Shown: positions 25,901 through 38,500 of the stretch, piece by piece
How the letters are laid out: each line of letters begins with the position of its first letter
How positions within the stretch are numbered: the first letter of the stretch is position 1
NCBI GenBank assembly: GCA_032191485.1
Contig: JAVDOI010000002.1
Span: 11,207,232-11,271,231, forward strand
DNA from: Leptoclinus maculatus
Taxonomy: Eukaryota > Chordata > Actinopteri > Perciformes > Stichaeidae
DNA length: 64,000 nt
Direction of reading: 5' to 3'
Position numbers and translations under genes: made by a program
Notes under the pieces: model-generated
The model's input: the letters and a program-made list of their open reading frames with translations, nothing else
Database searches by the model: none
Told to the model about the DNA's origin: nothing

Positions 25901-28016
25901 CAATGATTGGATGTTATATTTTCCACAATGAACACACTCACAATGCTTCTAGCTAATAACCGTCAGTGATGAAATCAGAATATGATGTCTGATGCATTTC
26001 TTACCATCCTTGTACTTCATCTTTACCAGCATGCTTCCATCTACATTTTCTAAATTCTGGATCAGAGGGACAAAAAGGAGTAACATTCCGTAGAGAGGTA
26101 TTTTATTTTTACCATTTAATGTGTTCGAAAGGTAGTATTACAGGTGTCTTGTTTTGATTGAGAACAAGTGAAGCAATTACATTTAATTGCTAAATAGTTT
26201 TTACCCACAGAAATGACCATTTGTATGTCAATTACTCGCCCTGCGTTACCTTGAATATTGAAAGAAAACTGTTTTTCTTGCATTCCTCCACGTTGAACAA
26301 AGAATCAAAAAAAGGAGAAATGCTTGCACTGCCTTCCAAATCGCATACTTTCTCTTTACTTTTGCATTCAATTCAATTGGGACATGCTAGTTCATCGTAA
26401 TAGTGCACCTTGAAATTTTAACCTCTTGCTCATAAATCTGCTGCGCAGAGGATTGTGGGTCAGAATAGCTAGGAAATCATGCTGGTTTGCATACTGCAAA
26501 ATGTGACAGGATGTAACAACAGCAAAACTACATCATCTATTCATAAACTCTCACACAGCTCTTGCAGTATAATCAAAGTGTCATTAATCCAGCCAAAATG
26601 TCAGTACTTCCCAAACACATGCATCTTCGTTAAAACGCTTCCATATAAACAGTCTCACGCTTGCACAGGCGCCCTTACTCCTCCGTGTGAGTCTGGACGA
26701 GTCCAAAAGGTTCTCAATAGTGAGGATTTAGAGACAATTCAAGGTATTCAAAGTAATTGATACATTAGTGTGGTGCAGTAACAGCTCAGACCTCTCATGA
26801 AGTGTAAATGAACTACAGAACCTCAGATGACTACATACAAAATCAATGTACTGTAGAGTAGAACTAAAGGTGAAAGCTTGACCAGAGGAGCACAAATCAA
26901 CTGCAATGGGCACCTGAGGGCAAGACAAACTGTGTTCATTCATTGAGTTGTACGTCAATGTGAAAAGGACTTTCAATATCCTCTATGAAACAGAAGTCTG
27001 CATAACCCGCTGTTCATGACATTCGTACTTGCTAACCTTTTTTTCTTTCTTTCTGACTATACTGTATTTACATGGTAGATGATGATTAGTAATTAAGTGG
27101 GTTGAACTGAAATTTGCAGTTTTTTGGTTCTGCCTTCCATGGTGCCACATTAAAGGTCAGTCTGAATTGCGCAGTGGGGACTACTGGGTATTTAAAGTGT
27201 TTTAGGGTTGACATTTAGTGTATTTTATTCTTGTCAGCACACCTCTGCAGTCATTTTTTTTTACTTTCTATTTGTCGGTTTAGGAAAAAAAAAAAATACA
27301 AAGCAGGAACTCCATACTTACACCACAGGTTCCTCCTGTAGAGTAAATGATTGGACTAAATTTAGAAGCACCTTGCTGGGATAATTTGTATTTGAATGAG
27401 ACAAATGTTTTTTGTTCTCGAAACGGCTTTAAATCTTTGATGCTTTAAGATAATACTAATTGTTTCTCATTAATGTACTTAAGTCTGTATTATCTAATGT
27501 CATCCATTGAGTTAAGTGAAGACGATTACAGTGGAAAATGATTATTTGCCTCTGAATACATTAGCACCTCAATGACCTCGTTGTAAGAACTGGTTAATTG
27601 CAAAACATCATGATGATTACGGTGTTTGATTAGGCAGCACAAGGATCTCATTCCAAGATAATTTATTCCAATTCCTCAAGATAGATCATCCATGTTTCAG
27701 GTACAAGGCAATATGTACGTACGGTTTTGTTTTTCTAATGGTGCCATGTGTTGGTTTCTGTGCACTAACAGGTCTTTTTACCCTCTCGGGGGTCAGCATC
27801 TACATCAAATACTCAAACCTAGCCATGGAGGAGTTCCAGCGGATCGTGCCCCCAGAGAACCTCGCCCACGTGGATGTGTCCTTTGGCTGGTCCTTAGCCA
27901 CAGCCTGGCTCTCCTACAGCCTGGAGGTGGTCACTGGCCTGCTGCTCCTGCTAGCTGCCAGAATATGTCAGATGAAGGGACGCTATGACTCTGGTGGAGC
28001 CATCGTCATGTTATAG
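19820..28016 (+). CDS. tmem235: TMEM235-like claudin-superfamily tetraspan protein
   Basis: Four-pass membrane protein of the TMEM114/TMEM235 branch of the PMP22/claudin superfamily; its cellular role is poorly known. Coding exons 19820-19985, 20974-21051, 22440-22577 and 27772-28016 join in phase 1 at every junction and give 208 residues. TM1 is about 4-26, the first extracellular loop 27-84, TM2 86-111, TM3 117-140 and TM4 about 172-195. Key signals are GTDYWYI at 26-32, SSHSGLW at 45-51, LPLSLVLLVFGWIFGL at 91-106 and VSFGWSLA. Three N-glycosylation sequons lie at Asn39, Asn58 and Asn69. The claudin cysteine pair after GLW is absent. The ATG at 19820 is preferred over the in-frame GTG at 19808 because MRYG leads directly into TM1. 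TMEM114 is the alternative; the LPLSLVLLVFGW block and the neighbouring socs3 favour TMEM235. Confidence 0.85.
19986..20973 (+). other. tmem235: tmem235 intron 1 (0.99 kb)
   Basis: Bounded by GTATAT and CATTTTCAG. No other feature seen. Confidence 0.8.
20974..21051 (+). CDS. tmem235: tmem235 coding exon 2
   Basis: 78 nt, residues 56-82, too short to stand out as an open frame. Chosen because acceptor CATTTTCAG and donor GTGAGT fit, the phase matches on both sides, and ANMSSVIPSF...EVERHLLG aligns with the variable half of extracellular loop 1. It carries two NMS sequons. Confidence 0.82.
21052..22439 (+). other. tmem235: tmem235 intron 2 (1.39 kb)
   Basis: Bounded by GTGAGT and TGTTTGCAG. 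Mostly AT-rich, but 21960-22145 is a distinctly GC-rich block that I cannot classify (see findings). Confidence 0.8.
22440..22577 (+). CDS. tmem235: tmem235 coding exon 3
   Basis: 138 nt, residues 82-128. Encodes TM2 (LPLSLVLLVFGWIFGLVSSL) and the start of TM3. Donor is GTGAGT, acceptor GTTTGCAG. Confidence 0.92.
22578..27771 (+). other. tmem235: tmem235 intron 3 (5.2 kb)
   Basis: Long AT-rich intron between GTGAGT and CACTAACAG. A strongly AT-palindromic tract lies at 24781-24880. No internal coding feature is supported. Confidence 0.8.
27772..28016 (+). CDS. tmem235: tmem235 coding exon 4 with stop
   Basis: Residues 128-208 and TAG at 28014-28016. Encodes LFTLSGVSIYIKYSNLA, VSFGWSLATAW and TM4, then a short tail ending IVML, a hydrophobic C terminus that could bind a PDZ domain (inference). 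Confidence 0.93.
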
Positions 28017-29010
28017 ATTGATGTTATATGATGCCCAAGTGAATCCAAAGGCTCCCACAGGCCAGTATTGTATTGCTGTTGGTATTTATTGAACATGTCA
28101 AGGTCCAAGGCAACAAAATGCAGATGAGAGCTGGATTTACGAAACTGTAACCATAGATACATAGATGCTGAATGAGTGATGCAGTGTTGAACGGTCTTGA
28201 ACACCAGCTGCCTTTCATCCTCTCTGTATGATTTTCTTTCCATTGTCCTAGCACTCAAATACTATACAAATATATATAAATACAAATACTATACATGTGG
28301 CCACACAAACAGAAGAACCATTCATAGTGTAACTAGTGTAATTTAGTAAGTAGTTTTTCAGTCCTTTGATGCCATATTCCATCCATATGTGCAGTATGTA
28401 TAGCTGAGAACATTGACATGTGTAATTCAGCCGTAGGTTTTCTGTGAGATGCGTCTTTAAGAATGCTTGTGCAAATTCACTGCCCTGCGATATGAACGCA
28501 AGCAAAAGAAGAAGTGAAGCTGTATGGGATCATTTCCTTTTGACACGTGCTATGTTAAATATTTTAAGGGGAACTTCTGCACCTCCTCTTTGTATTGCAT
28601 TTAAATGTTTTCCATATCAGGGGACCAGGGTATTTCATTCAAGTGAAAACATTGCTGATTCTGCAGCAGATAACCACCGGGCAATGGAGCCACCTAGACT
28701 GTAGCACACAGTCAGGACTGGTATAGTATCTCGTATTTCATGATAGAATATCTGCTGCATTGTGCTCAAACTTGCTATTCCCACCTTATTGGTAAAAGCA
28801 TTTATCAATGAAACAAGGATGAAGATAAATGCGCTCTTGTGGATCCTGCAAGTTGTTTTCAGTAAAACAGAATATGTGCACATGTTGCTGCATGCTTTTG
28901 CTGTAGTTAGAGGTTGGATATCGTAATATTTGTCTGTGCTGTCTACTTCTAGGAATGAAGCTTCTCCGCTCTGTATACTGGAATTAAAAAGACCAAATAC
29001 AACATTTTGC
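28017..29010 (+). other. tmem235: Possible tmem235 3' UTR
   Basis: Non-coding sequence after the stop. The nearest plausible poly(A) signal is the variant ATTAAA at 28983-28988; a canonical AATAAA appears only at 29977. The true end is unknown. Confidence 0.3.
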
Positions 29011-30677
29011 ACATTTCACAGCTGTAACAATGTATTGTGTTGTTGTTCTCTTCTCACAATCGTAACAAACCGTACTTGTGCTTTCATAACTGAACCGCTT
29101 TACTTTATATTGTTAACTGTGGCAGAAAAGCAATCAAACATCAATCCAGCTGAATTGTGAATACATACAGTGAGTAGGCAACAGAAAAAAAAGTCACATT
29201 GATCAAATGCTTTTAAATGTCTGTGACAGACTGTAATGAAAATGTATTGAAAATGTATTGAAGAGGTTTGTGTTGTGAGACAATAAGATCATCTGAAACA
29301 TCCCGTTTGTGTTCTCACTCATGCTTTGTTTGTTTACGTGTTCTGTACACAATACAATTCTGAGACGAGTGTTGTCTACCTACCCACAGTGCCTTTATTG
29401 TATCAAATTGGGACTGCCTCTCTCTGAATGTAAATGAAGCTCATTAAGAGTCAGACCAGAGGGAAAAGAACTTGTGTTAAGAATTACAAAAGACTGCCTG
29501 TCAATTCAGAAATATGTAGCAGCAGTGGTCGTGTGTCGCAAAGTGCTGTAAAACCCCCTATTGAGACGCATATTCCAAATGCGCTGTATATCCTGTCCAA
29601 AGAATGCTCCTAAAACCCAAATAATATCGACATGTCCCACGTCTAAATCAGAAAATTCGGAAGAAGGCGCAATTCAGAATATCCAAAGGGAATATGATGT
29701 TTAGATGAGCCATATCAAATATAATAGTGGAATATGAGTGTTCATGTAAACAAAGTCGGTTTTGTCTATAAAAGTGACATAAACCAGTGAAGATATAGAA
29801 CAGTGGGTTCATAACATTTAGGGCGTTACTACCTTTTATTACTACCTGGGTAATATTCTGTAAAAGGTGTGAATGTGCCGAAAACATAAGAGGTGACAAA
29901 AGAGAAGCAAGGCAATGTAAATAATTCAGGTTACAAAGATTCCAAAATAGGTTTTGGAAATGTTTTATTTGTTGGAAATAAAAGATGCGTTTAAAAGGGG
30001 ACTGTATTTGAAATAGCTAGAAATATGGAATCCAGTGGATGTTTTTGTAGACAGAAAAAGGTTTAGAAGAAATGTTGACCCTAAGATGTGGACCTGCCAA
30101 ACTGCTCTGCACTGATGGGGTCTTTGCTAAGGATGAGCATGGCAAAGATAGATGCTACACCATTAGTAGGGGTGCTTATTTTTGCCTGAATGTGATTTGC
30201 AACGTGATTTAACGTGACGCAGCCAGAGAATCAAAATCCAAACCATGAGACATTGTGTCCACTCAGCTGTTTGTCGGCAGCGTCCTGCCCGGTAATCCTG
30301 TCTCAGATGGAGCAGAGAGCAGAGAGCTATAAAGGAAGGACCAAAGCACAGCAGCTCAATCTTGCAGCCCTCCTTTTATATATTAGGCCAGCTGAAATCC
30401 CATTAAACTTTTATGGAACATAATAACTCAATCCACTCTGGCAGAAGAACACCAAACTTGGTCCTAAGCAATAACTCTTTGGTTTGTGCCCTTGGCCTTG
30501 ACAGAGTGCAGTAATTTTGACTTGGACAACCTCTAGGCTCCTGGTTTTAAGAATTTATTGAAGAAACACAACCTGTTTTCATCGGAACTACTTTCCTCAC
30601 TCAAAATCTCTCCTTGGGCAATTTCCAATACATGTTTAAATCAAGCCAAACAGCCTCAGCTATTGAGTTTGTTGTAT
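29011..30677. other. Intergenic DNA, no gene seen
   Basis: AT-rich with short random open frames. A small imperfect tandem (GAAAATGTATT twice) sits near 29238-29260. Confidence 0.6.
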
Positions 30678-30685
30678 GAAACAAG

Positions 30686-31753
30686 TAGGGGTGCAACGGA
30701 TCACAAACCTCACGGTTCAGTTCGGATCACGGTTCTTGAGTCACGGTTCTGATCATTTTTCGGATCAACAAAGAAAAGGGGAGGAGACAAATATAACTTT
30801 GCTTTCCATTTATTAATTAAAGAACTTCAAGAACACTTAAAGCAAAGAACTTTGGGCTATAGTCTTACATGAAAACTAAAATATTGAAGATGTCCAATTT
30901 GAAGTTGTCCAAGTTGATGCCCTCGTCCTTTGATCAATATTGAAAGAAAGAAACAGCCAGTGAGCTAGCTTCCACTGTTTCAACTGAACTGAACTGCTCG
31001 GCAACAACTTGGGTCTGTGTTTACTTCCTGTCAGGTTATGTCATTCAAATACACAATAATGTTCACCATTACTGTGACATTATTTTCAAAAAGATGAGAA
31101 TATCTCCATTGTCTGGGGAGAGGGTAGACCTTTCTGTAGTGACTGTTACTATTGGGCCTGTCTAGCTTCCACTCTGATGCTTCTGTCAGCACCTGCACCA
31201 GGTGTGTGTCTGTGTGACTCTCACAGAGGGGGCGTGTCTACAGCACCTGTCTGTGTGACTCTCACAGAGGGGGCGTGTCTGCAGCACCGGACTATGAATC
31301 ACTCCGCCGTGGTGAAAGCGGTCACAGTCTTTTCCTTGTCGTATGTCTTTCTTTTTAAATAACGCCTACATACCGTAACGGTTTTGTCCACCACCCTTAT
31401 CCGTCATTATACTTTACAGGGAAGACAAAATGATCCCAAACTTGCGACTTAAATGACGCCGGGAGCTTCTCTAGTTCCTCCGCTCGCTGTGACTTTCGCC
31501 GTTAAATGCTTCTAACCTGCTCCGTTGACGTGAACACACTACTGCTTTATATCTGTTCACTGACACTTTGCATTGATATTCGGGGACTTGTTACTTGTAA
31601 AGGAACAGCAGCAGTAAAACTTTATTACACACTATGAGGATTACACTGTGAAAAAAAAAGAATACTCAATTGATCCGCGGTTCACGAGTGATCCGAACCG
31701 TGAGGGGTGATCCGAACGGATCACGGATCGACCCGTGATCCGTTACACCACTA
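30686..31753. mobile_element. hAT-type non-autonomous DNA transposon (MITE)
   Basis: The left end TAGGGGTGCAACGGATCAC (30686-30704) is the imperfect inverse of the right end GTGATCCGTTACACCACTA (31735-31753). The element is flanked by a perfect 8-bp target duplication GAAACAAG at 30678-30685 and 31754-31761, the length made by hAT transposases. Subterminal regions repeat CGGTTC and GGATCAC motifs many times, as expected of transposase-binding sites. The 1068-bp interior has no transposase. It contains two near-identical 41-bp tandem units (31207-31247 and 31248-31288). Confidence 0.9.
31207..31288. repeat. Two 41-bp tandem units inside the hAT element
   Basis: Direct duplication with one visible base difference (CTACAG versus CTGCAG). 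It lies within the element and probably arose in it by replication slippage. Confidence 0.85.
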
Positions 31754-31761
31754 GAAACAAG

Positions 31762-34078
31762 TGTGTTGTACAACTGCAGTAAATACCGTCAGATGTTACA
31801 GAAAATACAAGGGCAACAATCTCTCTTTCTGAATGTAAGGCTGATGAAGGAGGATTTTGCCCTTGTGGTATGGAGAGCCATGTATTGATGGAGTTTCCTT
31901 AAACGATTCATTTAATTTAGTAAAGGAGGATTTTAGATGAATTGGTCCATTCTAAGTTTGGACTCTATAAGGTTTTTTAATCAGAAAATATGACTAATAA
32001 AGGTTGTGAACTTACATCAACATTGACTATGTTTAGTACATTTTGATTTCACATAAAATGCTACAAAATATATTCAGCTGCTACAATTGATATTCAGGGG
32101 TTCGCTGAGATTGCAAGGATACGACCATGTTTCATGTGCAATCCTGAACCAAGACTATTCTATAAATAAACTGCAATTATCACATGAAAGGCTCTAAACG
32201 GTGGAGTACACTTTAGTGGAAATCATAGTATAATAACTGACCCCTGAAAAGAGGACTAAAGGAAAGCTACTGAGCATTTATGACTCAAGGATAAACCTCA
32301 AATGTATGCAGTATGTTATATATTCTTCTGGAAATTGAGAATGAGAGTGTAACGTGGCCAATCCTAATTATTATACTCCTTCCAAGGCAGCAGGGTTTCA
32401 AGAGTCCAGGTGATTAATCCTCTAACACTTTCATTTCCATGTTCTGATTCAAACAATATGTCTTCTGTGTCGCTATGACACTTCAGCACATCCCATTCAT
32501 TCGGTTGAGGGGTGTACGGGGCTGATATCTCAGGATTGAGTGGTCTCATAAACCGAGGAGGGACTCAATCCCTAGAGGAACGTGGATAAGATGTGTTTTA
32601 TCAGACCTGGGAGCCACTTGAAAAGTTAATTAGACTTGTCCCTTGCTCAGTAAGCACCTGTATTGGATCAGAAGAGAGGACTGAACTAAGATTTGGACTT
32701 GCGAAAGCACGTTGCGAATATGAGGACTTGAAAGAAAGGCTTGATCTGTTTTTCCCAGTAAAATACTGAAGCAATAACAGTTACATAATGTCAGGCAGGC
32801 CTTAGAAAAAGAACCGGTGTCACATAGAGTTCATGTTTTTATATTCAGGAATTAAATGAGCTCAATATATATTTTTAATTCCCTTTATTTTCGGAACATT
32901 TTCATTACTTGCCTCACAGCAGCCACACAACTTATTACAGTACAGCGTACAGTTATCTGATTTCAATCACTGATGTTCGTGCAGATCGTAATTGTATTTA
33001 TTGTATTGTTGCGATTGGTTTGTTTCAAATTACTACGAATTATTAATTACCCTTTTACAACAATTTTTTTGTGCCAAAAATGAACAAAAATAGCGTTTTT
33101 CTCTGTCCAATTATACTTCCAAACATGAGTTCGCCAAGTTTGTATGCCTATTTTCCCAACTTCTTCCTGTAGAGTAAGAGCAAAGGTAGGTATTTGTACA
33201 GAACATAAACTATATAATGTTCCTTTTAAATGCATTGAAGAGACTTGGGTTCAGCTAATGGATGCTCTTACAGCTCTGAAGGGTTCAGGGTTGTAATTGT
33301 TGTCATTTGGAGACCTGGATTGGAAAGCTTTAAAAACAGCTGACAATAGATGTATAGCATTAGCAAAACATTTCAATTATTTCAGCTGAGAGGGAAAAGA
33401 ACTGGAAAGCCTGCCTAGTGGGTTTGGACAATGTAAAGAGAAATAGAGGCGGAGAGAAAGGCTAAGAATAGAAGGACGGATCACATATTCTCCTGTCTGA
33501 ATAGAAAAGTGCCGCATCCTGTTGATGAAAGCTGTACCGTCAGCCACGACCCAAGAGAAAGGAAAATGGAGACGACTGATTGGCTTTATTTTCTCCTCCA
33601 CCTTTCTCACCCTCTCTCTTCCACATTCCCTGTTTTACTGGGTTTATTTCAGTGGACAATGACAAATTCTCCCTGTGGAAGCTCTTATCTTATCTCCACA
33701 GCGCAGGTTTCTTCTTAAGCGTTACCAAAGTGCACAGTCTATGTGAACCTAATAAGGTTAAATGAAGCCAACAAATGATACAAAGAGGGACTGAAGTAAA
33801 TTGGCAGTGAGAAACAGGCTTTATGTCTTCCTGCTGCCTGGAAATATCATGCAGGGTGGTTGCATCAGCTGTAACGGCGTGATGCCTTCCAGAGACATAA
33901 CCCAATAAACCATGACACACATATAGCTAATTAGATTCAAGACACCACCTGAATCCTTATGAAATTCCCTGCCTAAGCTTATACACAAAGCCAAACTGGA
34001 TTTAGAAGGTCTTGATAGTGAACCTCAAATTGCTCCAAAAGGCCATTGTGTGTATGAATGAGTATGTAGATTAGATCC
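31762..34078. other. Intergenic DNA, no gene seen
   Basis: AT-rich with only short open frames on both strands. No recognised repeat or motif cluster. Confidence 0.6.
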
Positions 34079-34200
34079 TAATGGGCAGGTGGGCACCTTG
34101 CAGCCTCTGCCATCAGTGTATGAATGTGTGTGTGAATGTGTGAATGTTGACAAGCAGTGTAAAGCCAGAAAGTCTAGAAAGGCGCTTTATAAAGTCCTTT
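34079..34200 (+). repeat. SINE tail fragment
   Basis: Shows GTGTGAATGTGTGAATG, GACAAGCAGTGTAAAG and AGGCGCTTTATAAAGT, the same ordered blocks as the 3' half of the SINE at 34610-34910. It is 5'-truncated. Confidence 0.6.
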
Positions 34201-34609
34201 TACCAGATAATCAGCAACGACTGCAATTAATGCTGTGATTAGACCGCAGTGTGTTGTAAAGGAGGCAGAGAAAGACAGCAACAAGAACAAGTTAATTAAA
34301 AAAAAAAAAATAATCTGCTTTTTCTCGAGATTGAATACCTGTGAATATTTTTGGCACAATTACAATTCTTAGCATTATTGATTAAATTTCAGAATGTTTT
34401 TTTTGTTTAATTTTGCACCTTCATCCTTGTACTTTTTGACCTCTCAATGGTGTCAGAGAAATAGGGATCATCAAAGTTATTAGGATTCATCCTCTGGGGA
34501 CCATGAATGTCTACTAAATCCACCATCATCATGGCAGGAGAATGTTATAGTAATACAAGACATAGAAGTAATACATTTGTATTACTACTGGTTCTAGTAT
34601 TATGGTGTA

Positions 34610-34910
34610 CTGCAGTTGGCAACTGTGGCTATAAGTGGAGAGCAGGGTCGTCCTTCAATCAGAGGAACGATCCCAGGCTCCGCTAGTCGCATGTCGATGT
34701 GTCCTTGAGCAAGACACTTAACCCCAAAATTGCTCCCGTAGCTGTGCCTACGGTGTATGAATGTGATAGAATCTGATAGGCAGGTCACTTAGCCCCTGGT
34801 GTGAATGGGTGAATGATGACAAGTAGTGTGAAAGCACTTTGAAAGTTGGAAAGACTAATAGCTATAAAAAAAGCGCTATATAAGTACAGTATATTTACAA
34901 TTTACCATTT
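34610..34910 (+). mobile_element. tRNA-derived SINE, near full length
   Basis: The head holds degenerate RNA polymerase III boxes: an A-box-like TGGCTATAAGTGGAGAGC near 34623 and a B-box-like GAACGATCCC near 34664. The body has CCTTGAGCAAGACACTTAACC (near 34702-34722). The tail has GTGTGAATGGGTGAATGATG and AAAAGCGCTATATAAGTACA. This arrangement is common in teleost SINEs that share a 3' end with a LINE. I do not assign a family name. Confidence 0.7.
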
Positions 34911-35359
34911 GCAGTTGTGGATGTGGTTTGTCCGAAGTGGGTTGCCGTACACCAGCAGAAGCCGTTGCTTAACTCTGCTCAGCACACTATAGGATAGGTA
35001 TACTCTTTTCTTGAAATGTATGACTTTATTCTCACTAAATTCTGACTTATCTACAAACACATATGTCTTGAATGTGCAGAGAGTTTTGAACATGAGCAGA
35101 AATCTTGCTGATTGTGTTTTATTAATTCATTATTAATCAGTGAGGGTGATAAGTGTTGCATGCGCATTTAAACAGTTACTTCCCCAATCTTAAGACAAAC
35201 AAACGAGGAGGGAAGAGCAAATCACGCCTACATGTGTGTTGACTCAGGCAGATATAACCTTAAACGAGAAAAGTTAATCCAAAGGTGAATAAATATTGGA
35301 AACAATACAGAATGATTAAGACTTTCCCCTTCAATAACGCTGATACGGCTGGCTCAGGT

Positions 35360-35595
35360 TTGCCTTGGACCCTTGCCCTGAGATATGCTGCTATAGCCTC
35401 AGACTGCCGGGGGACTTTACTCCTTTTCACCTGTATGCATACATGTTATCATTTCATTATATTGTTTATTCTATACACATGACTATCTACTGCACTTCTG
35501 GTCATCCTGGGAGAGGGATCCCTTCTCAGTTGCTGTCCCTGAGGTTTCCTCCCAGGTTTCCTTCCCTGTTTAAGGGTTTTGTTGTTACATGAATA
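35360..35595 (+). repeat. Common teleost interspersed repeat fragment
   Basis: Contains GATATGCTGCTATAGCCT, GACTGCCGGGGGACTTTA, and then CTGGGAGAGGGATCCCTT and TGTCCCTGAGGTTTCCTCCC, blocks I recognise as recurring in many fish genomes. It makes small open frames that are not genes. Confidence 0.55.
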
Positions 35596-38500
35596 AAAAC
35601 ATTTCCACCATGAACTGGCACATACAAATGAATCAAAATGCAGTTTTATGCCAAAAATTCCTGGGTGACTGAAATTGTAGCAAAAGCCCATGAACATACT
35701 CTTAAAGAATGAACCCAGAGGTAAATGTACCACAAATGGTTTCTTTGTGATAAACAGACACTAATCACAAACTCCATTATGCATGCAGCGAGCCTGTAGG
35801 CAAGTCATTTTTCATCCAGATGTCAAATAGTCACATTGATCCAACCCTCCTCCTTCTGAACTCACTGTCCCGGCTGATATCCCATAATCCACTAGGTGTC
35901 AGGATTCGCCTGTTCTCTGTAAGTCACACTGCACAGGCCAGCCAAAAAAGGATGTCTTTGTTCATCCAAATACACACTTTTATCACGCTGTCACACACTT
36001 GGGGTGCAACGTGGGGGACTAACTAGTGTTCAGGATGTTTCCACTATTTCATTACAGTAGACCTACTGTAGCACAGTTTAAATAGCAGTTGCAGTACATA
36101 TTTTCACATATCCTGAAATATAAACATGCAAAAAATTTTACTATACTGAATGAAAGGAGTCACACTAAATGCATGGTTATGTTTTAATGGTTATGTATCA
36201 CTGACTACTTTACAGGAAAAGTGTCCACGTGAGGTTCAGTTTGTTCCTGATGAAAGCACACCCTGCACATTGTTAAGGCATTTATTACAAATTGTTTTTG
36301 TCTGCCTGCCAATCACTAACTCCTTCTGGCTGGCATGAGGTGACACACATGTCATGTTAGGAAATCCAGAGGTCATTATGCTTCCAGTAAGGCCCAACAG
36401 GGTGTATGTGTGCTGGCACTGTTTCTTCCTATTATCTTCAATTACGGTAAGGTCCAATTTAGTGCTGCAGTAGAATCTATGCAAACACGTCATATATTTG
36501 AATAAGTATTCTTTGCGTGAATAAAGACAACTTCCTTAAGTTTTGCATGTGCATTTAGAACAAAGTCACTGCAGCCATCCGGCCTGCGAATGGGGGCTTT
36601 TGAATTGGCTACCATCTGATCTGAACCCACTCTGTACACTTGCAAACTCCCTCACGTTCCTCACGTTCCTCATGTTTGGCTCAAACTCAAATGACCCTGC
36701 AGTCATTTTTGCTTCCTGCTTTTTTTAGAGAATTACCATCAAATATGTCACTGTCGAACAGGGATGTACTGTCTTAAAGGTTCAAGTTTGTTCCAATCAA
36801 AGTTGAAGTTGACTGGGGTTTTCATGTGGAAGCTATAAACGCCCATGACTCTCAGGAGGAAAATTTCTTTGTTTAGTGTTTGGAATGCCTTTTTGACCCA
36901 TCTCTTTATGTGGATGCAGAACAAAGGCCCACATTATGGTCTTTATGCTGTGTGAGTGGGCGAACAACATCCCCCTGCTCTAAGCTGCTCTGAGTCATAT
37001 ATTTATATGGTAAACAAACAAACAATCATGCGCTGTTTCCATGTATGGAACTTGTTTCCATTTACACAGCTAACATCTTTTGACCTCTCCTGAAAACCGA
37101 TTCTGGATGTGTGTTAATTCCAGTAGACATATATGCCGCCTTCCAAAACAAACGGTGCCGTGGGATGGTTGCTATGTGCCCTTTAGCATCCTGATCCACT
37201 CTGCCTGTGCCCTTTGGTAGCAATGCAAGGTCCTTCCCACTGTAATTCAAAAGAGGGGGCCCTAAGCACCTCACCGTGAAGCTTGTCGTACTGCCTGTGA
37301 CATATCACACTAATCTTGTCAGGCTTTAAGTAATGCGTTTGTGCCCTTTAAACCAGAGCACGGAAAGTGCCCTTTGAGGCGCTACTGTCAGCTACGGCTG
37401 TGGTTTAGCTGTGTGCGAGATGACACAGAGAAGTGAAGTTCGTTCAAAACAAGGTAAGCCTGAAGAGGTTAGCGCAGATGCTGCGATAGCACCAGTTATA
37501 TCAGAACCTAAAAAAAAACAGTACGAGTATTTTTTCATTGAAAGAAGAGCAAAGAACGGCATTGAAGGCTTCTCTTGATGGAAAGTAATGTGTTTTCGCT
37601 CTTCTCCTAACTGGCTCAGGCAAGAGTTTGATTGACGGATGGTTCATCCGATCACCTGCCATGTATCTTTTGAAAGTGCCTGCCCTTTTCCAAACAGTTT
37701 CCAAAGAAATCTTCTCGGATGGTTCTGTGTAACTAAGAAACCATCTGGCGGGTCAGGTTAATGGTCACAGGCTTTATGCAAATGCACTCCATGGTGCAGC
37801 CAGATGTTAAAGTAAAGAAATGTGAATGCCAAAACATTTCAAGTTTGTGTTTCCACACAACTTTCCAATTTTTCTCTCTGCTCATATTTCTCTTTCCCCC
37901 CCTTTTTCAAAACAGAGGAAGCGTGACCTTCATTTTCTTTGTCTACGGAGAAACATTTCTTTTTACAACAAAGACCAGATGGGGGTCACAACAAAGACAG
38001 AAGAATGAAGTCTTTTCAAACAAGGTGGAGCTGGTCTACTAAACTGATGAACGTACAGATTAATGGGCTAAGGTTAACTCAGGCTGACCAATCCTTCACT
38101 GACTCACACTGCTATTCAGTCAATGAACTCAGTTACAAATGCATGCTCTGACAGATGTTAGAAGTCAATGATTAACCGTCTGACCAAATTCGTTCTGATA
38201 GGGTGGGAACTTGGTATCTGCTGATATTGCAGGTCAAGCATCAAACCTGTAATAGACCTCTGGCCTGGTTACTAGGAAAGAGGAAACAGTTGTCGAATCA
38301 TTCTGACAAAGTTCCACGCTACAGTTTCTTATCAAGCAGGTGGCCACGATTCACATGAAATTGTAAAAAGAGGTTTTGTAAACTGTAGCCACAAGTATAG
38401 TTCATGTTCTTAAATGAAACAGAAGTGTGTTTGATGAAATCTTCCCACAATATAGTTTTTTTTTCTTCTGAAGAGGTCTTTAAAACAAGGACATAGTGTA

